From the NCBI GenBank assembly GCA_020850755.1, contig JADZEB010000004.1:62001-126000 (forward strand): a DNA stretch of 64,000 nucleotides, given 5' to 3'. Shown one piece after another: positions 36,101 through 43,321 of this stretch. Made by a program: the position numbers and the translations under genes. Source of the DNA: Alphaproteobacteria bacterium. Its GTDB lineage: Bacteria > Pseudomonadota > Alphaproteobacteria > Acetobacterales > Acetobacteraceae. The notes below the pieces were generated by a model that saw nothing but the letters and a program-made list of their open reading frames with translations, was not told where the DNA came from and did no database searches. How positions within the stretch are numbered: the stretch's first letter is position 1; each line of letters starts with the position of its first letter.

Positions 36101-38377
36101 GATGGCAAGCTCGGTCGGGCGCACCGGGATGGTAATGCTCGCGCGCGTGGCGCGCCCGCCCGGTTCGGCGATGCCGATATTGATCACCGCGCGCAAGGGG
36201 TGCGTGGTATCCGGCGCCTGTTCGAGCGAGAGCGGGATCGCGGTGCGGCCCTGTTCGTTGGTGGCGGGCACCTCGAGCTCGATCTGCCTGCCCGGGAAGC
36301 GCTCCTGCACCAGCCCGAACTGGTAGCCGGCGAAGGCCGGGAAGGGCAAGGGATCGACGCCGAGGGTCATCTCGCCACTGCCGGTGAGGCCCACTCCGGG
36401 CGGGCCGTAGAGGAAGCGCGCCGTCACTTCGAGCGGCAGGGTCTGGCCCGCGACCAGCGGACGGTCGGGCGGCGTGATCTCGACCTTGAGCTTCTCGGGG
36501 ACGAACTCCTCGACCTGGAAGGAAGCGATGCCGACCGGCGGCGCGTTCGGATCGGCCAGCGCCTCGACGATCCATTGGCCGAGTGGCGCGGTATCGGTCA
36601 GGCGCAGGGGCAGGTGGAAGCTTGCCGCCGGCTGGCGCTCGATCACCTGCTGGAAGAAGACGGTGCGGTTCGGCCGGCGCACGCGCAGCGTCAACGGCAC
36701 GTTCTCGACCGCGCGCACGGCATCGTCGCGCAGGAGCGCCATCAGGTTCACCGTCTCGCCCGGGCGGTAGATGCCGCGGTCGGTATAAAGGAAGGCATCG
36801 AGCGGCCCGGGCGGGGTGCGCCCCTCGATGCCGCGATCGGACAGGTCGAAGGCGGCGGCGGAGAGATCGAGGAAGGCGAAATCGCCGCCCGCGCCGAAGG
36901 CCGTGACCGCGATCGGCGCAGCACCGCCCCGGCCGCGCATCAGCGCGATCGGGAAACGCACCACGCCCATCGCGTCGGTGCGCGCGCGCGCCAGCTCCTC
37001 GTTGTCGCGCGCCATCAGCGCGACCTCGTGGTTGGCGAGCGGCTCGGCCGTCTCGATCGAACGGGCAAGCACGGTCAGCCCGTCGGCGCCGCGCACCGCC
37101 GTAAGCCCGATATCGGTCAGCACCACCCACTGGGTGGCAAGATCCTCGTAGTACCATTCCTCGGCCGCGGCGCGCGAACTGCTGTTGTCGGCGTTGCGCG
37201 CGAGGATCATGAAGATGCCGGGCCCGGCATTGCGCAGCACCTCATCGAGCGGGAGCGCGGTCTCCACCTGCTCGTTCTGCGCCGGATTGGGAACGCGCAA
37301 GCGCCCCTCCCAGACGGCGCGGCCGCTGCGTTCCACCATCTCGCGCGTCTGGTAGCCATAGACTTCGCGGCCGATGCCGTTGCGCTGGATCTGGTTGACG
37401 ATATTGCGCTCGCCGATGCGGGCAACCCGCACCTCCACCTCGGCCACGTTCATGGTGGTGATGGGCACGGCACGGTCCTGGCCGCGCGGCAGGATGAAGC
37501 CGTTCGAGCGGAACAGCACGCGCGGCGCGCGATCTGGGATGCGCAGCGTGACGGTGCGATCGGCGGTCATGCGCGTCGGGCTGGCGCTGGGCAGGCCCTG
37601 GCGCAGCGTCAGGCGGTACTGGCGGCCGAAGGCCAGGCCGGTGATGCAGAGCTGTCCTTCCTCCACCCTGACGGCGATCTCGGCGCGCGGCTCCAGCCGG
37701 ATGAAATCCTCGTAGCGGATCTCCGGCCGGTCGGAGAGAGGCTCGGAGAAGGCGAGGCAGGCGCGCGGCGGGCTTGCCTCGGCGTCGGTGCGGATGCGGT
37801 TGACCAGCAGCCCCATCGCCTGGCGGATCGCGGCGACGCGCTGGCGCGCCTGGGCATGGTTGCGGTTGAGCCGCAGCACCTCCTGCAAGGCTTCGAGCGC
37901 CTGGGCCGGGCGCGCCATGCCCTGTTCGAGCACGTCGGCCATGCGCAGCAGGGCCGGGATCTCGGGCGGACCGGAGGGCACCGACTGGTAGCCGTTCCAG
38001 GCCGCCTGCAAGGCCCGCGCATGGTCGGGCGGGTCGCGCCGCTGCCACGCCTCGGACAGGGCAAGCCAGGTGTCGATCGTGCCGGCGCCGTGCGCGATCG
38101 CCTCCTCGTAGGCGGCGATGGCGGCCGGCCAGTTATTGGCCTGGGCGGCATCGCGGGCGCGGGTAAGGGCGGTATCGCGGGTGCGCGCATTGCGCTGCGC
38201 CGGGGCCTGGCGCTCGATCCGGCGCAGATAGTCGGCCGCATCGTTGGAAAGGCCCGGCAGGTTCACCGCCGCCTGCGCCGGCGCCGGCCCGAAGCCCGCT
38301 GCCCCGCCGCCGCTAGGCATCCCCCCTAGCGCGAGCAGAAGGGCCAGCAGGGCGGAGGCAATAAGGCGCAGGCGCAT
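33134..38377 (-). CDS. Bacterial alpha-2-macroglobulin (YfhM-like) with intact thioester motif
   Basis: A 1747-residue periplasmic protease-trap protein. The signal peptide covers about residues 1-36 (LIASALLALLLALGG, cleavage near AQA). No lipobox cysteine is seen, unlike the E. coli lipoprotein, so membrane attachment is uncertain. MG-domain markers include LYTDRGIYRPGETV near residue 532. The thioester motif CVEQ is intact with Cys near residue 1300 (GCVEQVTSQAF), followed by the helical alpha/alpha toroid. Bacterial A2Ms are thought to trap invading proteases when the wall is breached while PBP1C repairs peptidoglycan. The adjacent pbpC fits that pairing. A TPR-like helical region lies at about 50-160. 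Confidence 0.94.
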   Translation of the reverse strand: MRLRLIASALLALLLALGGMPSGGGAAGFGPAPAQAAVNLPGLSNDAADYLRRIERQAPAQRNARTRDTALTRARDAAQANNWPAAIAAYEEAIAHGAGTIDTWLALSEAWQRRDPPDHARALQAAWNGYQSVPSGPPEIPALLRMADVLEQGMARPAQALEALQEVLRLNRNHAQARQRVAAIRQAMGLLVNRIRTDAEASPPRACLAFSEPLSDRPEIRYEDFIRLEPRAEIAVRVEEGQLCITGLAFGRQYRLTLRQGLPSASPTRMTADRTVTLRIPDRAPRVLFRSNGFILPRGQDRAVPITTMNVAEVEVRVARIGERNIVNQIQRNGIGREVYGYQTREMVERSGRAVWEGRLRVPNPAQNEQVETALPLDEVLRNAGPGIFMILARNADNSSSRAAAEEWYYEDLATQWVVLTDIGLTAVRGADGLTVLARSIETAEPLANHEVALMARDNEELARARTDAMGVVRFPIALMRGRGGAAPIAVTAFGAGGDFAFLDLSAAAFDLSDRGIEGRTPPGPLDAFLYTDRGIYRPGETVNLMALLRDDAVRAVENVPLTLRVRRPNRTVFFQQVIERQPAASFHLPLRLTDTAPLGQWIVEALADPNAPPVGIASFQVEEFVPEKLKVEITPPDRPLVAGQTLPLEVTARFLYGPPGVGLTGSGEMTLGVDPLPFPAFAGYQFGLVQERFPGRQIELEVPATNEQGRTAIPLSLEQAPDTTHPLRAVINIGIAEPGGRATRASITIPVRPTELAIGIRPGFQGRNVDRNQDAAFEIIALNPAGQRIAAPDLRLRLVREVYEWRIVRHNEAWRYEAQWRDVPVATEALAVPADRPASFARRLDFGRYRIEVVDPSGVSASSVRFYSGWSWNPPGSQTPDMAEVTADRRSYRAGETARISVRAPFAGLATIFVATDRVWSVQTLALPADGASVDVPVSADWGPGAYVGVAVHRPRAGLREAEPVRAIGFAWLGVDPAARTLAVAIEQPQLVRPRTRVEIPVSVAGGGLDTYVTLAAVDEGILQITNFQTPDPAGYYLGKRALGLDLRDDYGRLIDPASGPRGVLRQGGDEGSLGRALPAIPIRLVSLFVPPTRLDAQGRARIALDIPDFQGELRIMVVAYDATRVGRAAAPLTVRDPVVADLILPRFLAPGDEARATINLHNVDGPPGPVRLRFATEGPLALGTAPELTETLAANERRTLALPLRGTGDGIARVALTVEAPGGFRAVRDWQITVRSSRPAITVATSRQLQPNETLGVDPAVAARFVPGSAAVSLVFGGRLRYDRGALMRSLATYAYGCVEQVTSQAFPLVFLDDETLAFGGRTPPSGGRQSAIEAAARSIADRQRFDGGFGLWSASSPADPWISAYATEFLLRARAAGAFVPEATLREALRYHADEAGNRGSRPEELAAGAYQLYVLALADQPRPGAMRFIADGFAEQLPTPLAKAQLGAAFARIGDRARAEALFASALGAMQRRYWSADYGSTIRDAAAILVLTEEAGLMRDRTAPIVDLLAPSGITAAYTSTQEQAWLVAASAALGRDERPITLASGTTMIGPRAMITLAPNPRQIAAGYSVRNAGAEPVWHSLSVSGVPAEPAPATREGLRIRRSFHRNDGSPLDLDAVRQNDSFIILLEAWAETGDGHQMLLVQSLPGGWEIERVFASGQTAGMPWLGSLDEPAAAEARDDRFAAQIDTTRGSRPVRLAFRARAVTQGQFELPGASAEDMYRPRFHARQAAGRITVGAAAN

Positions 38378-38457
38378 GGCCGTCTCCCGGCGTTCGGTGC
38401 AGGTACGTTACATTAGCACAGCTTTTCCGCCGGGAGCGATGCGCGGCGCGGGCGATA

Positions 38458-40800
38458 TCAGCCGGGCATGGCCCTGGCTCGGGCCGCCTGGATCGTTCGC
38501 CACACCGCTTCGGGCGTGCAGGGCATCTCGATATGCTTGACGCCGAGCGGCTTCAACGCATCGCAGACGGCGTTGATGGCGGCGGCAAGGCCGCCCACCG
38601 TGCCCGCCTCGCCCGCCCCCTTCACGCCGAGCGGGTTGGTGGTGGTGGGCGTGGGCTCGCTCGCGATCCCGACCGTGGGCATCAGGTCGGCGCGCGGCAT
38701 GGTGTAGTCCATGAACGAGCCGGTCAGGAGCTGGCCCGACTCGCGGTCATAGACCAGCACCTCCGACAGGGCCTGCGCCACGCCCTGGGTGACGCCGCCC
38801 ATGATCTGGCCCTTGAGCAGCTTCGGGTTCACCACCGTGCCGACATCGTCCGCCACCCAGTAGCCGATGATCTCGGTCACGCCGGTCTCGAGATCGATCT
38901 CGACCTCGCAGACATGGCAGCCATTGGGGAAGGTCGGCGCCTTCGGCGTGGCGATGGTGGAGGCGTGCAGGCCGATCTCGATCTCGGGCGGCAGGCGGGC
39001 GGGATTGTAGGCGGCGCGCGCGACCTCGGTCAGGCTCACGCCCTTGTCGGTGCCGGCGACCGAGAAACGGCCCCTGGCGAACTCGATGTCCTCGGCCGCG
39101 GCTTCGAGCAGGTGCGCGGCAATGCGCCTGCCCTTGGCGACGATCTCGGCCGCGGCGATCGCGACCGCCGTGCCGCCGGCCGACATCGAGCGGCTGCCGA
39201 AGGTGCCCTTGCCGTGCGCTACCTCGTCGGTGTCGCCATAGACGATCTCGACCTGCTCGGGACCGAGGCCGAGCAGATGGTTGGCGATCTGGCGGAACAC
39301 CGTCTCGTGGCCCTGGCCGTGATTGTGGGTGCCAAGCAGGATGCGCGCCGAGCCGGTTGGGTCGAAACGGATCTCGGCCGCTTCTTCCAGCGGCCGGCCG
39401 GCAGGGCCGCCGGCGATCTCGATCGCCATCGCGATCCCCTGCCCGCGCAGCCTGCCGCGCTTCGCTGCCTCGGCGCGGCGCGCCTCGAAGCCGGCGCGGT
39501 CGGCCATCTTGGTGGCGCTTTCCAGGATGCGCGGGAAGTCGCCCGAATCGTAGGTGAACACCAGCCCGGTCTTGTAGGGCATCGCTGCGGGCGGGATCAG
39601 GTTGCGCCGGCGCAGATCGGCCGGGTCGAGCCCCATCTCGCGCGCGGCGATGTCGATCAGCCGCTCGACCACCAGCGTCGCCTCGGGCCGGCCGGCGCCG
39701 CGATAGGCGGCGACGGGGCTCTTGTGGCTGAACTTGCCGGTGATCGAGACATGGATAGCGGGCGTGGTGTAGGTGCCGGCCAGCCCGCCGAGATTGTTCA
39801 CCGCGCAATGGATGCCCGAGGCCGACAGCACCGCGCCGAGATCGGCCACTTCCTTGACACGCATGCCGAGGAAACGCCCCTCGGTATCGAGCGCAAGCTC
39901 GGCCTGCCAGCCATTGTCGCGCGAGTGGAAGTCCGACAAGAGCGCCTCCGAGCGCTCGCTGATCCATTTCACCGGCCGCCCCGTGCGCCGCGCCGCCCAC
40001 AGCACCAGCGCGTATTCCGGCGCCGCCGGCCCCTTCATGCCGAAACCGCCGCCGACATCGGCCGAGATCACGCGCAGCTTGTGGCCGGGAATGCGCAGCA
40101 CATTGTCGCACAGCTCCTGGCGCAGCATGTGGATCGACTGGAAGCTGCCGTGCAGCGTGTAGCGGTCCCTGGCGCGGTCATGGACGCCGATCGCGCCGCG
40201 CGGCTCCATCGGGTTGGCGGAAACCCGCGTGACGTTGAGCGCGACGCGCGCCACATGCGCGGCCCGCGCGAAGGCCTGCTCCACCTTGGCGGCATCGCCG
40301 ATCTGGTGCTCGAAGCAGACATCGTCCGGCGCTTCCACCCACACCGGCGCGGCGGCCGCCTCGGGCGCTGCGTCATACTCCACCGCCACCGCCTCGGCCC
40401 CGTCCTTGGCGGCCGCCGGCGTTTCGGCGACAACGGCCGCCACAGGCTCGCCCACGAAGCGCACCGCATCGAGCGCCAGCACGCGATAGGGCGGATCAAC
40501 CATGCCCGCGCCGCGCTTCCGGAGCTTGACGCGGTTCGAGAAGGTGCCGAGGCCCTCGGCCGCGGCATCCGCGCCGGTCAGCACGGCAAGCACCCCGGGC
40601 ACCGCCCGCGCCGCCGCGGTGTCGATGGACAGGATCCGCGCCGCCGGCAGGGGCGAGCGCAGCACCGCCATGTAGGCCTGGCGCGGGAAGCTGACATCGT
40701 CGGTATAGCGGCCCTGCCCGGTCAGCAGCCGGCTGTCCTCCACCCGCACCACGGCATTGCCGAGGGCGAAATCGGTGGGGTTGCTGGCAACGTCGGGCAT
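38458..40800 (-). CDS. Xanthine dehydrogenase family molybdopterin-binding subunit (form II CoxL-like), solitary
   Basis: A 780-residue large subunit of a molybdenum hydroxylase. ATG 40800 follows GAGGGAGGT and is chosen over an upstream frame extension. GGGFGMKG, AYRGAGRPEA near residue 366, HNHGQGHETVFRQ and GVKGAGEAGT near 727 (catalytic Glu) are present. AYRGAGR marks form II; true aerobic CO dehydrogenase has AYRCSFR with a Cu-binding Cys. Form II members oxidise aldehydes, purines or aromatic heterocycles. The [2Fe-2S] and FAD partner genes normally beside it are absent from both sides, so it either borrows subunits from elsewhere or is an orphan. Confidence 0.93.
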   Translation of the reverse strand: MPDVASNPTDFALGNAVVRVEDSRLLTGQGRYTDDVSFPRQAYMAVLRSPLPAARILSIDTAAARAVPGVLAVLTGADAAAEGLGTFSNRVKLRKRGAGMVDPPYRVLALDAVRFVGEPVAAVVAETPAAAKDGAEAVAVEYDAAPEAAAAPVWVEAPDDVCFEHQIGDAAKVEQAFARAAHVARVALNVTRVSANPMEPRGAIGVHDRARDRYTLHGSFQSIHMLRQELCDNVLRIPGHKLRVISADVGGGFGMKGPAAPEYALVLWAARRTGRPVKWISERSEALLSDFHSRDNGWQAELALDTEGRFLGMRVKEVADLGAVLSASGIHCAVNNLGGLAGTYTTPAIHVSITGKFSHKSPVAAYRGAGRPEATLVVERLIDIAAREMGLDPADLRRRNLIPPAAMPYKTGLVFTYDSGDFPRILESATKMADRAGFEARRAEAAKRGRLRGQGIAMAIEIAGGPAGRPLEEAAEIRFDPTGSARILLGTHNHGQGHETVFRQIANHLLGLGPEQVEIVYGDTDEVAHGKGTFGSRSMSAGGTAVAIAAAEIVAKGRRIAAHLLEAAAEDIEFARGRFSVAGTDKGVSLTEVARAAYNPARLPPEIEIGLHASTIATPKAPTFPNGCHVCEVEIDLETGVTEIIGYWVADDVGTVVNPKLLKGQIMGGVTQGVAQALSEVLVYDRESGQLLTGSFMDYTMPRADLMPTVGIASEPTPTTTNPLGVKGAGEAGTVGGLAAAINAVCDALKPLGVKHIEMPCTPEAVWRTIQAARARAMPG

Positions 40801-40907
40801 CGGGACCTCCCTCGTCTGGCTTGTGCGAAACCGCCGGCGCGGATGCGGCGCGGGCCGGGAGCCTGCCTCATGCCACGGGCAAGGTGAAGGGGCGAATGCC
40901 ACCGCCG

Positions 40908-41732
40908 CTAGAAGCTGTACCAGAGCCCCAGGATAATGCCGGACAGCGCCGGCGTGTTGCGGCCCGCTACCACATGGAAGGCGCCAAACTGCACGGCAAC
41001 GCGCTCGGTGATGTCGCGCACGATCGAAAATGAGAGCTTGTGCTCACGCGTATCGACCCGCGGCGACACCGCGCTGCCGTCGCTGATGACGTTGAAGGTC
41101 TGGCCGAGCAGCAGCCAGCCTGGCGCGGGGCGCACGCCCAGGGTCACGTCCGGGCGGAACTCGTTCTGCCCGGGCCCGAAGCGGACGCGATAGCCGAGGG
41201 ACGCATCGATGAAGGCCGGCATGCCGAACATGGTGAAGGACATGCCGAAGGCCGGGCGCAGTTCGGCGCCGAGATTGCCGGTGCCGATCGACAGGCGCCG
41301 GTCATCGTCATAGAGGCCGGGCAGGATCGCGGCGGCCTGGAGCGAGAAGACCTGGCCGCGCCTGTCGTCCTGCCAGAGCCTGAACCGGGCGCCCAGGATC
41401 GGGTCCTCGATCCCGCCGCCGGTCAGCCGGCCCGCGCCGCCGCCCTGGTCCTGGCGCAGATGCTTGGCGCCCAATTGGCCGAACAGCGTTACGGTGTCGG
41501 TGAGGCCGTACTCGCCATAGAGGCCGCCATAGAACTGCGTCAGGTCCCGGGTGCTGTGGCGGCCGCCGCCCGGCCCATAGGCAGACCCGGCGCGCGAGAT
41601 CTCCACGCTGGTGATGATCTGCCCGCGCCCCTCGGGCTGCGTCCAGGCACCGGCGGCGGCGGGGCCGGCCGCGAGGAGCGCCGCACCGCCAAGGCAAAGC
41701 GCGAGCGCCGCAGCTGCCCTATCCGCGCGCAT
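40908..41732 (-). CDS. Outer-membrane beta-barrel protein of the polysaccharide locus
   Basis: A 274-residue protein with a signal peptide (ALALCLGGAALLAAGPAAAG) and alternating hydrophobic/polar strands throughout. It ends in the aromatic GLWYSF expected of an outer-membrane barrel with a C-terminal Phe. About 12 strands seem likely. Its ATG overlaps the stop of the upstream membrane-protein gene as TGATG, so translation is coupled and it belongs to the polysaccharide operon. It is shorter than a BcsC porin and lacks TPR repeats. It might form the export pore or a sensor; unrecognised beyond a transporter-like barrel family. Confidence 0.78.
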   Translation of the reverse strand: MRADRAAAALALCLGGAALLAAGPAAAGAWTQPEGRGQIITSVEISRAGSAYGPGGGRHSTRDLTQFYGGLYGEYGLTDTVTLFGQLGAKHLRQDQGGGAGRLTGGGIEDPILGARFRLWQDDRRGQVFSLQAAAILPGLYDDDRRLSIGTGNLGAELRPAFGMSFTMFGMPAFIDASLGYRVRFGPGQNEFRPDVTLGVRPAPGWLLLGQTFNVISDGSAVSPRVDTREHKLSFSIVRDITERVAVQFGAFHVVAGRNTPALSGIILGLWYSF

Positions 41733-43315
41733 CAGCGCACCAGGACCGGGCGCCCTGCATCGCGCGCGGCGGCGATGCCGGCGGGGGGCTGCTCCTCCGG
41801 CTGCAGGCGGGCATAAACGCGCCATCCAAGCTGGTCATAGACCAGACTGTAGCCGGAGGCGCCGCGATCGAACAATGTGCCGAAGCGGCGGCGGACGCGA
41901 TCCAGCGCGTTCTCGTCGTGGCTCGCATTGGGCACGGCCACATAGGGCGAAGCGAGATGCCCGGTGGTGATCGAGATCGCGAAGCGCGGATGGCTGGTGA
42001 GATCCAGCCCCACACCCGTGCCGCGCAGCAGGATCGCGCGCGCCGCCGTGCGCTCGTCGATCATCACGCCGTCCTTGTCGGCGAGGAAACGGGCGAGCGC
42101 GGCCGAAGTCTCGATCTGGCGCGGCACGGGCGTGCCGAACATGGCCGTGCGCCAGCGCAGCAGGTCGGGCGGCGCCCAGAGCGAGGCACACAGGCTGGAC
42201 CCCATCATGCCGAACAGCAGCGCCGAGGCCACGGCCGCCGAACGCAGTGGGCCCGCCGGCCAGGTGAGCGCCACCAGCGGCGCAAGGCCGCAGCCGAGAG
42301 CCAGATACGCATAAGGGTGCGACACGAGCCCGAACATGGTCGCCATCGGCACGGCAAAGGCGATCGCGAGCACGAGCGAGAACAGCGCCGGCCCCACTCG
42401 CGCGACCTGCCCCTCGACCATCACCGCGCGTTCCCACAGGGCGGCGGTGCCAAGGAACAGCACCGGGCAGGCGATCACCAGCATGAACAGCCAGGGCAGG
42501 ATGCAGCGGCTGAGATCGCCCATATACTCGCGCAGCCAGGGGCTAATCACGATCTGGCCCTCGGGGCCGACGAAACGGCTGGCAACCTCCCTGGTCCAGG
42601 CGAGGCCGTCGGACAGGAACAGCCAGTTGCCCCAGATGAAGGCTCCCATCACGAAGACCAGCGGGAAGACCAGGATCACATAGGTGCCGCGCACCGAGCG
42701 CAGCAGGTCGCGCTGCTGCACGAAACCGGCCAGCACCAGGACAAGCGAGAACGCCACCACCATCCCCGCCACATCGGTGAAGGCCAGCACGGGCAGCAAC
42801 AGGGCGAGCCGCGTCTTGCTGACGACCGACGCCCCGACACGCAACTGGAAGGCGGCGCGGCCGCAGCCATACATGGACGCGACGGACAGGATCGCCGCCG
42901 GCGCCTCGGCGATCGCCCACAGGAATGGCGGCTGGACCGCCATCAGCGCGACCACAAGGCAGGCCTCGGCCACCGAGTAGCCGGCAAGACGAAGGGCGCG
43001 ATACCAGCTTGCCACCAGCATCCCGGCCACAACCGCCGCAAGCACGACACCCGATGGCACCGGCCGGCCGAGCGGCAACAGGTCCACGAGCAGCGAGCCG
43101 TAAAAGGCAAGCGGCGGGAACACCACCGCAAGCCGCCCCGAGGCATAGTCCGGGTTGTCGATCGTCAGCATCGCCGCGACCGAGGGCCACAGCATGCCCT
43201 GGCCCTGATAGCCCATCAGTTCGAGATGCATCAGATAGCCGAGCGCCACCGCGAACAGGGCCGAGGCCAGGCTCAGCGTCTCCAGCCGGCGCAGCAGGGC
43301 CGCTGCGATGCGCAC
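41732..43315 (-). CDS. Polytopic membrane protein of the polysaccharide locus (function unknown)
   Basis: A 527-residue protein with roughly 10-12 predicted transmembrane helices in residues 1-370, then a soluble C-terminal domain of about 150 residues. The overall shape recalls GT-C or PMT-like glycosyltransferases (an early loop IDNPDY after the first helix), but I see no definite catalytic motif. It begins six bases after the synthase stop and overlaps the beta-barrel gene, so it is firmly in the operon. Possible roles are a lipid-linked sugar transferase or a modification enzyme. Function not assigned. Confidence 0.8.
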   Translation of the reverse strand: MRIAAALLRRLETLSLASALFAVALGYLMHLELMGYQGQGMLWPSVAAMLTIDNPDYASGRLAVVFPPLAFYGSLLVDLLPLGRPVPSGVVLAAVVAGMLVASWYRALRLAGYSVAEACLVVALMAVQPPFLWAIAEAPAAILSVASMYGCGRAAFQLRVGASVVSKTRLALLLPVLAFTDVAGMVVAFSLVLVLAGFVQQRDLLRSVRGTYVILVFPLVFVMGAFIWGNWLFLSDGLAWTREVASRFVGPEGQIVISPWLREYMGDLSRCILPWLFMLVIACPVLFLGTAALWERAVMVEGQVARVGPALFSLVLAIAFAVPMATMFGLVSHPYAYLALGCGLAPLVALTWPAGPLRSAAVASALLFGMMGSSLCASLWAPPDLLRWRTAMFGTPVPRQIETSAALARFLADKDGVMIDERTAARAILLRGTGVGLDLTSHPRFAISITTGHLASPYVAVPNASHDENALDRVRRRFGTLFDRGASGYSLVYDQLGWRVYARLQPEEQPPAGIAAARDAGRPVLVR

Positions 43316-43321
43316 GCCCGC

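Noticed and set aside
33446-38329. Long plus-strand open frame opposite the alpha-2-macroglobulin gene
   Set aside because: Repetitive Arg/Ala/Gly/His composition, no start signal and no motif; the minus strand has the thioester and MG domains.
38458-40800. Aerobic carbon monoxide dehydrogenase large subunit
   Set aside because: The active-site loop is AYRGAGR, not the AYRCSFR of Cu-containing CO dehydrogenase, and coxM/coxS are missing.
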